From NCBI GenBank assembly GCA_964036665.1, contig OZ038529.1:25368060-25432059 (forward strand): a DNA stretch of 64,000 bases. Reading direction: 5' to 3'. Positions 1-12,914 of the stretch are shown here, in pieces (position 1 is the first letter of the stretch; each line of letters starts with the position of its first letter). The stretch comes from Gordius sp. MW1 (lineage: Eukaryota > Nematomorpha > Gordioida > Gordea > Gordiidae). The position numbers and the translations under genes were made by a program. The notes beneath the pieces are model-generated. The model did not search any database. It was not told the DNA's origin and was given only the letters and a program-made list of their open reading frames with translations.

Positions 1-1764
1 AGTGGTTGGAGATATTGAAGTTCTTTTCCATAGGAATAGTTTTTAATTGTAACAAGTCTGATTTTTCCCGTATCAATATTGAAAAGTTCTATGAAAATAT
101 TTAAATTCATAAATTTTATCTTTCCAAAAACCAAATATCATCATTCATACATATTCAATAGATTGATAAAAAAATATTCCACAAAGGATATTATATATTG
201 AGATGTAATTTTGTTGTTAATTTCGAAGACACTTTTAGCCACAAGTTACGCCACAAAATACAAGCATTTTTGGATAGATAGTAGCATTGTAAAAGCTTAG
301 CAAGGAGGATCTAAATAGGTCCGATAATCTATTTATTACATCTGCTGTAATGTAATGTGCAGGTTGTCATAGCTAGTTGACCCACCAACATTCAATCATT
401 GATAAAATTTCTGAGGCCAAAGCAGCAACTTTAGACTTATCTTATCACTTAGAAGCCCAGAAACACTTCTTCTTAATATTCTACCCAAATCAAACACTTC
501 TACAACGAATTGTTGGACTATAAAAAGTTTTAACTCAGTACGATGTTATCGTTTTACATAAGGCACTTAGAATTTGTTACTTGGCAATAGATGTACACAA
601 TAATTTAACACGTTAAAAACGTTAACCTAGCAGCCCGCGCTATTTAAACTTAATTATATATTTACAATACAAAACAACTTCATGTTTTTACCAATTCGTA
701 CTCTAGAGATTGTAACATTTCCATATTCGTTATAGATACGTAAATTTTATCCCGTAATACATTGAAGACAGATAAATTCATAAATTCAACTCCTTGCGCC
801 TTAGTAAAATACAGTCCCACAGCTCTTATTTTTAAAAAAACAACCTAGGAGTGAGAAATTGAGAAGGGAAAGCAATTTAACAAACTGTAATCTTGAAAAC
901 TAATTCGATTTTGGGTTTCGATATTACACCAATTACTTCGACAACAAGAGACTCGATAATTTCCTATATGTTCGTTCAAATCGAGATAAGCAATCTGACC
1001 ACAGGCCATGTTTATTAAAGCTGAGTATAAACACTAAATAATGTGATGAGGTGAAACAACAACTATTTTTCTAATAACATATACATATAGGTTTATGATA
1101 AACAAAGTAATCCATCATACCCGAAAAAAACTAATTCGCTTTCATATTCGTTGAGGGGAGTTATGTTATAGCAGATGGCATGGGTAAAGCAATTACTAGT
1201 TTAAGATGGCAAACAATCGCTGCAAGAGCACGATACTCCTTTAGTTAAATAATTGTTAAAACAATTAAATTTTTCAATTGTTCCATGCATAATCTTATGC
1301 TTGGACAATTTGAAGATTTAATCATTCGTTTTAAAACATTTATCATAGAGTTTTAAACATTCTGTTTTGATATTGGCACGTATGGATGCTCTTAGATTCC
1401 TACAAGCTTAACAGACCTCACATTTTGGTATAAGTATTTTAATTACTTTGGATAACATAAATTTAATAACTTATACAACCCTTATTTTGGCACCGTGGTA
1501 CTACCGCTTGCCTTTTAAGTGCTCTTGGACGTTTTAATATAAATTTTTCATATACAATTATATATTTTATATAAGAAATCAGTCTTGGTTAAACTTATAA
1601 GATCAGGTATTGTGTAAAAATGAACAAAAGAGATGGCAAAGCTTTTTTACCTCTTTATTCTTAACTATTCCTATAAAATTACTTATATTTTTGTATTTGA
1701 AGCTAAGGTACCATAAATGCCAAAATTTTGCAAGCACAAAAATAAAAATGGATTTGGCCCGTGT
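1..1764. other. AT-rich sequence, no gene seen
   Basis: No long reading frame, protein similarity or clear repeat was recognised here. Small open frames such as 1603-1788 are AT-rich and look like chance. Confidence 0.5.
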
Positions 1765-1769
1765 CAGAT

Positions 1770-2268
1770 AAGTAGCAGTAAGCAACATTATTAATTTGCA
1801 GAGAATTATTCAGCCAATTTGACATTCATCCGTTATAAAGCAATAATCTAGACAAATTGCCAAACGAAATTCACAAATCAGCAAATATAAATAGTAATTA
1901 AGAAGAATTTTGGCCTCTTACCAAGCAAATTAAAAATAAGCAACGGTCAGCATTAATTTGCAGGGAATTATTTAGCCAGTTTTGCACTAGCAACAACCTT
2001 GACAAGTTTCCCAAAGGAATTTATTAATAAAGGTAATCAGTCGGGCACAAAAATGATAATAAAATTTAGCCTCGGGCGAGGGCGAAAAAGTTAAGGCCAA
2101 TCAACAGTCATTAGCTAGTCTATTTGCGATAGCAAAATAAAACGCATTTACACAAGTCCACAGTCATTAAAAACGGTATAAGTTTCCACGGCAATTATTA
2201 AAAAATTACATGTTGGACACTGACAGGATGGACCACTAAAAGCGAGCCCATAAATTGAGTAGCAATTA
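1770..2268 (-). repeat. Dispersed repeat, second architecture with ABC-type 5' module
   Basis: The right edge (about 2240-2268) is the reverse complement of the module that starts element ABC (palindromic AATTGC..GCAATT plus GGGCTCGC). Inward lie TGTCC-type sequence, a GACTAGCTAA motif and a pyrimidine-rich TTTTTCGCCCTCG segment. The same order occurs at 31888-32150. The left part holds two direct repeats of roughly 170 bp (about 1770-1935 and 1936-2110, both containing ATTAATTTGCAG.GAATTATT). No coding potential. Class unknown. Confidence 0.55.
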
Positions 2269-3085
2269 TAGGTTTACTAATAACCGCAAGTCTAAACAGG
2301 TCCATATGAGTACCTGGATGCAGGGCTTTTTAATTCACCTTTTTAAATCTTGTTTTTAAATCCATATTTCTTATTGCATACAAACTATTATTCTCTCTAA
2401 ATTATAAATGAATAATCGTCTCGCCATTTATTAAATAGCCATCTATATGCCAACATGTTTAAAATATTATATAATGTTTATAAAGTTAGAAATATTTACT
2501 TGGAGCAGTGTCAGAATTTAACGAATATGAAAAGACTATAAAACAATAGTATATAGTTAATATATGTCATTGTATAAAATCGGTGGATTTGGATTGATAG
2601 CGTAGGTAGAGGGAAATGGAACGCTATATTTCTGGCTATAAAAGCCCATCCAGGGGAAAAATAAAAAGGGAGAAGATGAATTCTCAAAAAAATTAAAAAT
2701 AAATTAAAGTTAGTAAATACGGAGATATAGATATAAAAAAAACAATTGAAATTACAATACCGATTATAGCGAGAAATTAACAAAAGCGATTGTTGAGTTA
2801 ATATATATAAAAATATTTTTTGCAAATACATTATTGTATGTGGTTAGAAAAAATTTAAAAAAACTCTTATTATTTACATCAATTAATTTAAATATAGTTT
2901 GGGGTTAATACTTTTTGAACCCCATACCTGATTAAATCGGTTTAGGAGATTAATAGATTATTTATAAAACATACTCACTTGTAAGACCACTTATAGGGTT
3001 ATAAATTTCAATAATATATTTAAACATATCAATAAAGCGCACTAATTGGCTACAAGCGTAAAGGTTAACAATGTCACGTGATTGA
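2269..3085. other. AT-rich sequence, no gene seen
   Basis: A 106-codon open frame at 2511-2831 (minus) is Phe/Ile/Tyr-rich, as expected for AT-rich noncoding DNA, and matches nothing recognised. Nothing else is visible. Confidence 0.45.
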
Positions 3086-3502
3086 CGCCAGATGGCCATT
3101 GGTTAAAGGTGTTGTAGCGCTCAATTAAAACTTTAAAAATCGCTCCTGGCCATCTGGCGAAATGGACATGTGGCGAATTTACTAATATTAAGCAACAAAT
3201 AATTTAAAGATAAGCAACATATAATATTATCACTAAATTCAAATTATTTTCAATGAGGATTAAAAATAATCCTGTTTTGCAATTATCTCTTGCAAGTTAT
3301 ATATCTTTGTCACACTTAGGTTCTCCATTGTATACTTAAGCACACAACTTTTTTATAGGTTATTTTAATATTACTATATATTGCAATTCTAACAAAAAGT
3401 ATAATATATATTGTATATATAAATCATATATTCTATATATATAAGCACACTTTTTTGCAACGTTTATGACTTTTCGCCAGCTGTCCATTTCGCCAGATGG
3501 GC
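3086..3502. repeat. Short inverted-repeat element(s) with CGCCAGATGG termini
   Basis: Two overlapping inverted-repeat pairs. CGCCAGATGGCCA at about 3086 pairs with TGGCCATCTGGCG at about 3148-3160 (74 bp unit). The latter's outward continuation (CCATCTGGCGAAATGGACA) pairs with TGTCCATTTCGCCAGATGG near 3483-3502 (about 350 bp unit). The interior is AT-rich and noncoding, as in a MITE. No convincing target-site duplication was found. Confidence 0.5.
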
Positions 3503-4029
3503 TAGATTCCTAGAAATAACTCGTTTTATCTTGGTCGACAAACAGCCATAATATATTTCACCAACGCATCTAAAAGTTAGAGTAAGTAACCATTATATCA
3601 TTTAACTAAGGATTAATTGTTTGTGGACATATCAAAGATTTACATTTTGTAAGCTTTATATATTCCAGTAAAAATTTATATTTTAGTTAGTACCAGATAT
3701 GTTGTGTAGTTGTTATTTAAAATTGCATTCCACCTTACAAAGCTTACCTTCCTTTTGCTAATAGTAAATTACATGTTTTTTAAGAAGGAGAATTTATTTA
3801 TTAGAAAAACAGGAATCGCAATGTAATTTACACATTTCTTTTTCTGCCCAGGATACGCGACCATATAACCAAAAATGGAACGTTTGAATTACAAACTTAA
3901 CATAACTCCGCGAGGGACATAAAATAAAAAACAAATGTATATAACTAAATCGTAAGCGTTGCACAAACGTAATCTCACAACCTTTCGTCCCTTAACACTT
4001 CCCCCTTTTCACATGTAAGATGCTACAGA
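3503..4029. other. AT-rich spacer, nothing seen
   Basis: Noncoding AT-rich sequence between the inverted-repeat element and the LINE fragment; no features supported. Confidence 0.4.
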
Positions 4030-5080
4030 TAGCCTGGGGCATCTCGTATCTGCTGTAGGCATCTAGGTTCTTGAAAAGCTATAATAGCTTTATGAAAAAC
4101 ACGCTAGAAGCCATCCTTAATATCAAATTCAGCACTTCTTCGTGGCTCCAAGCCTCATTACCTACTAAAGCTGGCGGCTTAGGCATACGCCCAGCTATCT
4201 CAATTTCATTAGCAGCCTTTATCTCTTCGTATAAATCCGGTTTGATCGACCGATTAATCACAACAGTGAGGATCCATCGTTTGTACAAGATCTAGATGTC
4301 TGCTCTGCCAACGTACCCAGGGACCCCCTTCCCAATAACCTCAAGGCAAGGGTTGGGATGCTGGCCTCGTATCGCCCTCCGTTGATTACCTCTTATCGAG
4401 TTGCGACGCCCGCCAGCACTGCAACCTTATATTTGGTTTTTGACGGATCGGGTCACGAGTGGCTAGAAGCTAATCCTAGTTTACTTTCTAGATTGATGTA
4501 GGACCCAGAGCTGGGAAACTTCATCGCCCCTAGACTAGGAAATTCAAAGGGATATTCCTGCCGCTACTGCTCCCAGAACATAGACATTTATGCAAGGCAC
4601 CCCCTACACTGCCTTTACAATAAATTAAAATACATAAGGCACGAAAAGGTGAATAGCCTTCTCCAAGCCGCTTTTAAAAAAGCCAATATCCCGTCCGTTT
4701 TAGAGCCGTCAGACCCTTCGTTGGAGGGAAAGATGCGACCAAACGGCTTTACCCTTATCCCTTGGCAAAATGGTCTACCCCTTAAATGAGATTTCACCTG
4801 CATAGACATTTTCGCCCCCTCTAACCAGAACTACATCGCTCTGACCCTCGTCGAACACCGCAAAACGGTAAAATACCAGGCCCTCCTACCCTCTAATATC
4901 TTTACCCCTATCGTTGCCTTGTTTCTAGAACTTTTGGTCCTGCCGCCATTAAACTTTTTAAAGAAATCAGCCGTCGCTGCCCGCCCTCTAAATATTCCAC
5001 AAAATTTTTACTTAAATAAAATATTGGTTAATAGCAAAGTACAATTTTAAATCCGTGGCCGACAGCTGGCCACTTTTAAT
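4030..5080 (+). mobile_element. Degenerate LINE fragment, 3' part of ORF2
   Basis: Conceptual translation gives a LASLPTKAGGLGIR-type motif (about 4150-4195) typical of the C-terminal part of non-LTR reverse transcriptases. After frame changes come a cysteine/histidine run with spacing of the LINE CCHC type (CRYC..H..HCLYNK, about 4560-4620) and an RPNGFTLIPW..GLPL motif (about 4735-4780) followed by FAPSNQ...EHRKTVKYQ. This order is that of an invertebrate LINE ORF2 tail. It is broken by several stops and frameshifts and is surely inactive. Composition is clearly more GC-rich than the surroundings. The 5' portion is absent. Confidence 0.7.
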
Positions 5081-5214
5081 AGATGACACATGCGACGCTT
5101 TTGAATTATAATTTTTTTATTTTGTTTTATACCCGCTCTTATATTTTTCGAATTTTAACGTTTTTATAATTTTCTTACGGTCAAATAATAATATATACAA
5201 AAAAAACTTACCAT

Positions 5215-5674
5215 GACGTGTCGCTATAGGAAAAGCTCTAGGATTAGGCGGACTAGCGGGACGCGATCTCCATCGGATATCTTGGCTTGACGACCCATTT
5301 TAATGTCTCCCAACTCTCCAAGTTTTTCTTTCCCTTACAGACCCACGTTGCGATGGTGTCGTCTTCCTAGCGTTTACACATCGTAAAACGGGCTCCGTGC
5401 CTGGCTGCTATTGTGCCCTTACCCATTTATGAGAACTAAAAGCATGAACGCTAACACTGTGTTTCCAACGTTAAATCAACGCGCTCTTTCTGACTCCTTC
5501 CATCGGAGTGCTATGGTTTCTCTTAATAGTTGCGTCCAGGGCTTAATACTTGGTTCACGCTTGACCGAAGACCCCTTTTTGCTAATGCGGTCGTACAATT
5601 GTAAATCCCGCAACTTTTCGCTAAGGGAACGCGTCGCGTGGGTAAACTGGCTTAGTCGCCGTTTTCAATGGTAA
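5215..5674. other. GC-richer block with unrecognised open frame
   Basis: A stretch of balanced composition follows the LINE fragment and contains an open frame at 5411-5674 (plus). The translation is not recognised and lacks a clear domain. It may be further LINE-derived sequence or an old gene remnant; there is not enough signal to call a gene. Confidence 0.25.
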
Positions 5675-5838
5675 GTCCACTTAATATATGCAATTTTTTT
5701 TTGTTTATAATAAAATTAAATTAAACTCTATATTCTAGATATCAAGATGGTAAAATAATTTATTACCACAGATACAGGCTTTTACGTAAAACATTTTTAC
5801 ACACATGGAAAATTATTTAAAAAGTAGTTTTTATACAT

Positions 5839-8800
5839 TTAATTTTTTGCTATAGTTGAAGTAATCCAATCTGAAAACTGAGATATTTTCGTATAAACAC
5901 CAGGTTTTTTTCCACAACCTTGACCAAAGGAAGTAACACCTTCTAATACCCATTTCGCAGCTCTGTAACATACAAGTGGACCCCCAGAATCACCCTAATC
6001 AATTGAAATATTAAAGATTCATTAATTGCAGTTTCATTTATAGCATTATTTATTGACAATATATAGGGATTTATAAAATTAATGTATTTGAAAAATATTT
6101 TTAATATATAAACACCTAATATTATAGTTAGAGGTATTTTCTTATATGTACCTAAAATATGGTAATATATTCAAATTTAGTTAGTAAATTTTATATGATA
6201 AACCTGACAACTGTCTGACCCACCTTCATCATAGCCGCCACAAAACATATTGTCTGTCAGTTCCCCGGCATATATTTTGGAATTGTTACATTTTTGAATA
6301 TCGTATGTCGTTATACAAACTTGATTTAATGCTCCTTCTACGCCTTGGCCTATTTGTAATTGATTAAACAAATTGTTTATAGAATTGTTGTTTTTAAAAA
6401 TAATTTAAGATAATTTTTATATTTAATTATACAAAACCCAAGGTTTCGCCCCATCCAGCTACACAACAATATAAATCCTTTTGGCTGGACCTTCCATCAC
6501 TTTGGATTGGGACAGCTCGGATACGGGTGTTGAATTCGACCTTTAAATTTTTGTAACATTTTTATTTCTCCTTTGAATATGAAACACGATTTTAACATAA
6601 AATAGCATAAAAAACTATGTAGTTAAAAAATATTGGAATTTAACAAAAAATTATAACGGTGATAAAACCTTTTGCTGGAGTTTTATCAATGATACATCCG
6701 AATCGAATCTTCTGACTTTTCCATAATTTGGATGAGTTATTATTTTGGAAATGTTTCGGACAATAACTGTACTTTCATCGCCATATTTATCTTGCCTTCC
6801 AAGCTGAACACTGTAAAGTGCAGATCTCCATCTATAATTTTACAAATAAGATTTCGTCTTATTTGACATAATTTGAAGAAATATTAAATTAAAAAATGCT
6901 TATTATTAACGGTAAAATACTCAAATTACCTTATAACGCTACTAAACTAAGGCAATGTGACATTGTGTATACATAAAAATTCACCTAGACAAATCACTTG
7001 GTAAATTAAATATGACCCCTTTTACATGAACTCAAAGTTGAAACACTGGGAAAAAAATTATACTTTTTGCAATGCGTAAATCCTTTATGAGTTATTGATT
7101 TTGACAGAAATTGGCATTTTGTATTATTATTTTTTACCTATAATACTTCCTTTTTTAGAGGAAGAAGATATTATAATTTAAACCCATAGTTTTACTATGT
7201 TCTTCTCTTACACAGAGAACATGAAAGAAACGTGTAAGCATAGGACTGCTCGTGACATTTCATATGGTAAAATGTGTAACAATAAATCTACCATTTTCAG
7301 CAGTGTACCCCCATTGTTAAAACAGAAAAAGTGAATTTACCTTCCTCAAGAGTTAATAAATATGTTATGAATGTTTATTTAATATAATGCAGATGGCACT
7401 AAATTGCTTTAACATCACATCATCATACTATTATTGATTGCCATGCAATTTATGGGCTCGCTATTGGTTGTCCGTCGTCCGTCGGTTGTTTTTAATTTTT
7501 ATATATTTTGTAAATGATGTATATTTTAAATTGCCGCTTTTAATGTTTAACTAGTTTAATATTTTATTCATTACGTTTTAAAAGCACTTTTATTAAACAA
7601 AATTACTATAATCTATATGTCCTTCCCCTTCCCTTATTTGTGCACATTTCAGAATGACGGAAAACCCCACACTTATTTTAAGTTGATGAGCCGTCTATCT
7701 AGTCTACGGTAGTGTTGGCATAGAATAATTATTATACTGATGAACAGCTGATATTAATTAAGTAAGGAATGTAGGCCGCGATGTTAAAGACATTTATTAA
7801 CAAAGTAAACAGTGGCGTAGCTAGGGGGGCCCAAGGGGCCCGGGCCCCCCCAAGAGCAAAAACCGGGCCCTATGGGCCCCCCCCAAGAGAAAAATCTTGG
7901 GCCCCTGGGCCCCGTACGCCATTTTTTTATTTTATCTTAATTAGGAAAAAATATGAAGATTATAATTATTTGTTTTTGAATATAACTTTTAATTATAATA
8001 TAAAGCCCATATATTTGTTTAAAAAATGCAATTTAACGGTTTATAGCCTAATATTAACTTTAAATGATACTAGAAATGAGGATCACTATCAAATTCTTTT
8101 TATAATAACGAAAGATTTAGCTTCAATTTTTGATTTAGTATCTTCTAAACGTATTAAAAAACCAAAAAAGTATGACACTTCACTTTTCACTCTTTTGAAT
8201 CTACCAATTCATTAATTGATTTCAAAATTGATTTATATTATCCTATCATAGCAGAATTAAACATAAGATTTTCAAAAATTAATTGTAATTTATTTAAGGT
8301 TTCATGGGCGTAGCCAGCATTTGAATTAGAGAGGGGCAATAATGATTTAAGGAGGAACAAAATGATTTTTTTTCAAATTTCAGCCATAATTTTAATAAAT
8401 TTCATCAAATTTTTGAATTTAGAGGGGGCGGCCCCCCCTGGCTCCGCCCATGGAAGGTTTTAACCCTTCATACCCTTTTTTAAATCTCTTTTATCAGAAG
8501 TAATTAACCATTATGAATTAAAACTGCCAGATACCAAAATAATAATGGCAAAATTATATAATATATTATAATTCCTAATAAATTGCAATGATATTTTTCA
8601 CCTATTAAAATTTTGCTCTCAATAGTGTTTCTAATTTTATTATTTTGACTAAAATAATTTTAACTATCCCAATAACTTCATGTTCATGCAAAGGATCGTT
8701 CCCATGGCTAAAATAGATTAAAACTATCTTCGTTCCATAATAAGACAAGATAGGTTATCTTCCTTAGCTTTATTGAGCTTAGAACATGACTTTATAAATG

Positions 8801-11073
8801 ATTCGTTTGCAACATCGAATAAAAGGCGTAATGAACTACTATTAAAAGACTAATTTTAATATTTAATGAAAAATCACCTGGGCTTTTAAACTTGTTTTAA
8901 ATACTTTCGAAATGTATTAAAATATTATTAATTACGAAAATTCCATCCTGGATTAAATTTAATTGTCCATCTCACATGCTTATTGTTTAACATATCTTGC
9001 ATTTTTTTATGTACCACATGACATATAAAGCCAATGAATTTCCAAAAAATAGTTTGTGCCCCTTTTTCCCCCTTTATTAGTGATATCCCATCAAAAGTTT
9101 GATAAATTAATATTAATAACAAATTCATGAGACAATTGTAAACGCATCAAAACTTTCAAGGGATAAAAATCCCAAAAAAATTCCTTTTGGTGTGCCATGG
9201 ATTCAACAAAATGTACACCAACGCTAAGTTGTTCTGTGCATCTCACATCTCTAATTTCAGATAAAATTTATTAAGTAAAATTTTACTCATTTAATTCTGA
9301 TAGAATATTTTTAAGGTTCATTTAGCCTTTAAATTTATTAGTTCATTTTAAATTTAAGGTCAAGTAAGGGGGGGGGGGGGGGGTTGTGCAAATATATGTA
9401 TATTATCATCAGGGGCAATAACTTCTAAATTAAATACTCATTCTCGAACGAATTTTAATTTCATGATTAATTTTTATTTTATGTTATAATTACACCTTTT
9501 AAGGATCTAGCCTTAAAAAAGGCTTTTAAATGTTCTCATTGTTTTCCTGATATAAATGCTGCAATATTGCATATGTAAAATTAAAATTTGTTATATATAT
9601 GGCCAAGATTTTTTGGGGTTGTGGCAATAAAATATTATTATAAAAACTTTGTTGTATAGTTTTTTTACTATTTGTATTATTTTTTAAAATGGCAACAATT
9701 TCTTGTCAATATCTCCGTTCCACCTTGTGCCCTTACAAATTTACACAAAAAAACTTATTATACCAAGTGAAATTTTCTATATTGTTTCAACTACATTACC
9801 GTTTTATTTATGAACAAATTTTATTTATTTTATGCCCTAGAAACATGCGGTCTAAGACATATTAGTGTCATGTTATTAGAAAAAATACACAAAGTAGTAG
9901 CGGAATTTTAAGTTTGCCCAACGTTTATGAGGGAAAATTTTTTCATTTGCGTTTGACCCATGGTCGTATACAGGTTTGGATGAGGGGGGGGATATAATTT
10001 TTTTTATTTTTAAGGGTATTTGTAGTTAAAATTTTTTTGTCCCCCCCCCCCCCCTATGGTTTGACCACCTCAGCCCCCCCCCCCAAGGCAAAAAGGCTAG
10101 CTACGCCACGAAAGTAAACGCTAAATAATTTGAGGAATTTTGTTTTTATTACGAAAAATCTATATTAGATACCATCACATAATTAAACCAAACGAATTTA
10201 CCTATGAAATTTTAAAACTACACTATAATTTGTTAAATTTATGTAGAGAATTCACATAGTGAGAAACTTATAAGTATAGCTGAAAGTATTATTAGAACAA
10301 TTAATATACACTATATGCAATAACTGCAACGGTATATTAAAATTAATCAGGTCTGAGATAACCTTCTAATTTTATCATTTTTTGTTATTCTTCTTCTTCC
10401 TTCTATAACATATGCAGCTTGTAATAGCCCAATCGCAAACTTTTAAAAACACATCCAAAATGAAGCCCTAAGAGTAGTATTGTAAAAACGGCTGGGTTTT
10501 GTTTGGTCGATCTTAGGTTTTACTAACACTAACGGACGACTCTTCTCTGTTTTTCAAATTTTGACTAAGCCTAGAGGTCGATTAAGGAAAATAGACCCAA
10601 AAACCTTTAATCTTTTTATGTTTAGTCGACTAAAACGAAAGGTCGACCAAACAAAACCCAGCCGGTTTCACAATACTTGGTAGGAGTGAGACACTCTTTA
10701 CATTTCGATGCTAAAATCAGCTGTTTAATCTATGGTATGATTGATATTGGTTATTAAGTATTTTGTGGGAGACAGCCCATATTAATTAATTGATGATTTA
10801 ATTTTATTTATTGCAACATCTCTAGTGTATCCAGTAAAAATGTTATTTAAGTATTTGGAAATTAAAAATAAGTTTGTCATAGGGTATAAATTTACCCTGG
10901 GAAGCAGTGTGCAGCGCTTAAAATCCATTCTTGATTTATTAAAGCTGCACCACATAATTCCTTTTCCCTAAATCGGATTTGAGCTAACCAAGGAACTTCT
11001 TCGATATTTATTTTGATGCCGCCTATCACTTTTATGACTGCGTCTTCCGTCGAAGTAGGCTGTGCTAAGGAGT
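5839..11073 (-). CDS. Trypsin-like S1 serine protease, copy 1 (signal exon not located)
   Basis: Secreted S1-family endopeptidase by homology. Exons in coding order: 10896-11073, 6669-6831, 6438-6540, 6204-6349, 5839-5994 (stop at 5839); phases agree throughout. The first exon shown carries the activation site (K followed by VIGG) and the histidine motif SAAHC. The second ends in [10 protein letters not shown] with the catalytic Asp, and the last opens with GDSGGP. DSCQ before GDSGGP supplies the Asp189-equivalent, so cleavage after Lys/Arg is expected. The incoming junction at 11073 is an acceptor (ACTAG), so a further 5' exon with the signal peptide must lie upstream; I could not place it. 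Intron 1 is about 4 kb because of transposons. An AATAAA (minus) lies near 5759-5764. Confidence 0.88.
7245..7712. mobile_element. MITE-like element with CTATCTAGTCTA terminus
   Basis: The right edge (about 7683-7712) reads GATGAGCCGTCTATCTAGTCTA and the left edge about GACTGCTCGTGACATTTCATA. Both match, in order, the ends of a better preserved copy at 38275-38690. The left terminus is worn and its exact end is uncertain. An ABC-type 5' module sits inside at about 7437-7490. Confidence 0.45.
7437..7490 (+). repeat. Isolated copy of ABC 5' module
   Basis: Shows TGCCATGCAATTTATGGGCT followed by CGCTATTGGTTGTCCGTCG, that is the palindromic start and GTCC repeats of element ABC without the rest of the element. 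Confidence 0.65.
8303..8453. mobile_element. Small CGTAGCC-ended hAT-type MITE
   Basis: CATGGGCGTAGCCAGC at the left and GGCTCCGCCCATG at the right form terminal inverted repeats about 150 bp apart. Inside are G-rich and C-rich stretches and an AT core with no reading frame. Same family as 12640-12799, 21374-21523, 30326-30485, 35889-36054, 60142-60239 and 62801-62966. Confidence 0.7.
9368..9383. repeat. Poly-G run
   Basis: A run of about 16 consecutive G residues inside the hAT element; a G-quadruplex-capable and slippage-prone site. Confidence 0.7.
10471..10680. mobile_element. Foldback MITE with GGCTGGGTTTTG inverted ends
   Basis: The left end AGTATTGTAAAAACGGCTGG and right end CCAGCCGGTTTCACAATACT are inverted repeats, continued inward by TTTTGTTTGGTCGA and TCGACCAAACAAAA. 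It is the simplest of four copies (others 19506-19996, 38152-38765, 60500-60655) and shows the element without internal insertions. No coding capacity; superfamily not assigned. Confidence 0.75.
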
Positions 11074-12179
11074 CTAGTCATGTATACATAAAATTGCATA
11101 AACCCTTTAATATCATTTATAGACTAGTTTGTTCATTTTAAATATTATATTCCTAAGCCCCGTTTAAGATATTATTATTTTTGCAAGAAATCTATAGGTT
11201 TATTTTTTATTCTTTAGTTTTATACCAAAATTCTAATATCTCGAATTCCGCAACTAGCCTATGCCCATCTATAATGAATAAATGCCAAAATCATCCTTTA
11301 AATCTTGGATATACTAGCGATCTATTATGCCAAAAATATAAACAACTCCAAATCATTATTTATTTTGGGAATTTCAGAGAGAATTCATTACATAAATTGA
11401 TGAAACCAAAGCGCATCTTACCTTTTGATTTACAATTTTAGATTTAATTTCAGCTAATAGATTTTTAAGTTATTTTATTAAATTTAATTATAATTTAACT
11501 ATAAATTAACCCAAAATCTTGTATCCTAAAATAAACATTATCCTACAATTAAAAAATATATTATTACCTTGTAGTAATAGTAGGATGCATAAGAATAACA
11601 TTTCATGGATATAGGATGGCCAATATATATAATACTTGCTTTCCAAGGTCGACAACTAATTTGGCATAGTATAATAATATAATTTTCATCCGGTCATAAT
11701 CGATGCCAATATAATAAATTATTTATTCAAAGTGTCAAACGAGACTGTTTAACTAAAGGTGAATAACCATATTTCTTAAGTGTAAAAAGTTTAAGATAAA
11801 TTCACCTTTTAGCAGACTTAAAACATGATTATATTTGTTTTAAAGATAAAATTAGATTAAAGAAAATGCTTATTGAGCTTTACATTTTAAGAGAAAGATC
11901 CGGTATCTTCATTACTATAAGAGGTGCTTTTTCCAATAAAATTTTTTTTACCATTCAGCAAGGCTTAATAAACAGAAACGTATCATGATAATAAAATATT
12001 CATTTAAGCCTAATTTGAGTTCCCACATGATAAATTAAATTTTTCAGATTAACGTTAACACAATTCGAAAATATGATTATAATTTAAGACTATGCTTAAA
12101 AACTTAGGTAACATTAAACTCCAATTTAATAAAAATCATCGCCAAAAGTTATGTGAGAGTTACAAGAAAAGCGTGACCA
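11074..12179. other. Intergenic AT-rich sequence
   Basis: Upstream of protease copy 1; it should hold that gene's promoter and signal-peptide exon, but neither could be identified. The open frame 11181-11441 (plus) is not recognised and is probably chance. Confidence 0.4.
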
Positions 12180-12620
12180 CTATCTTCATCATTCCTACAT
12201 TTGTGGGTTTGTATTGATCAGTTCATCCAATCGGTATAGAGTAAGGGCCATGTCAGCATCTATCATTTGACATAATATTCGTACTTTACTATTTTCTCAT
12301 TAACACGAGGTCATCCCCATCTCCCCCCTCCTTAGCTCTTATAAAAAAAATTTTATTAATCATGTCTTGTTAGCCAATCCTCATTTGATCGAGCTTTGTT
12401 TAATCAAGCTAAACCTATCCACCTCATCTCTGGCTTATATTATCTTTTCCTCCGTAGCGTTTAGTGTTCATGTTTCAATCTCCTAAATTAACTCCTGCCT
12501 TAAAAATAATTTATAAGCTTGGCTTTTATGTCATCAAGACTTTCTTGACTCACATAAGAGATGTCCGTCATTTCAATCATCCTCTATAAATCCTTGCCCA
12601 GACTTCACACTCAACTTGGT
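12180..12620 (-). mobile_element. RTE-type LINE 3' fragment
   Basis: Read on the minus strand, the end (GACATGGCCCTTACTC..., then AAACCCACAAATGTAGGAAT) parallels the 3' terminus of the LINE at 53560-56420 (GACATGGCACTCACC..., AACCCCACGAATGTGGGACC), including the closing purine-rich tail. The preceding 400 bases give broken matches to the region C-terminal to the reverse transcriptase. Truncated and inactive. Confidence 0.6.
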
Positions 12621-12639
12621 GCAGCACCGTCCCGAGGTA

Positions 12640-12799
12640 CATGGGCATAGCCAGGGGGTGGCGGGGAGGGGCGGCTGCCCCCATCTAAATCCAGATTTGT
12701 CAGTATTGAATACAATTAGGCTTAATTTTTAAATAAATATCATTGTCCCTCCTTAAAGCATCTTGCTCCCCTCTAGTTCCAATCTTGGCTACGCCCATG
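12640..12799. mobile_element. Small CGTAGCC-ended hAT-type MITE
   Basis: CATGGGCATAGCCAGG at 12640 and GGCTACGCCCATG ending 12799 are inverted repeats. The interior begins with a G-run and ends with CCTTAAAGCATCTTGCTCCC, as in the sister copies. Confidence 0.7.
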
Positions 12800-12914
12800 C
12801 CAAAGTACTTTGTTTAGATACTTCAATTGATCATCATAATCTAGTCACGGAGTTTAATCAACGATTGACTTTTAATTTATATTAAGTTAACCATTGAGAC
12901 CACTTTTCCGCTCT

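Larger units (their letters stand above)
7810..10110. mobile_element. hAT transposon, decayed, 8-bp target duplication
   Basis: The left end CAGTGGCGTAGCTAGG (7810) and right end GGCTAGCTACGCCACG (ending 10110) are terminal inverted repeats. They are flanked by the 8-bp direct repeat AAAGTAAA (7802-7809 and 10111-10118), the hAT signature. Subterminal G- and C-rich runs follow each end. Minus-strand remnants near 9175-9260 translate to a [11 protein letters not shown]...KEF stretch resembling hAT transposases of the DUF4371-containing kind; the rest of the transposase is not readable. It sits in intron 1 of protease copy 1 and contains a nested 150-bp element (8303-8453). Confidence 0.85.

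Noticed and set aside
7781..8215. 144-codon plus-strand frame starting before the hAT element
   Set aside because: Its first part is the translated hAT terminal repeat ([13 protein letters not shown] type), a known transposon artefact; the remainder is AT-rich chance sequence.
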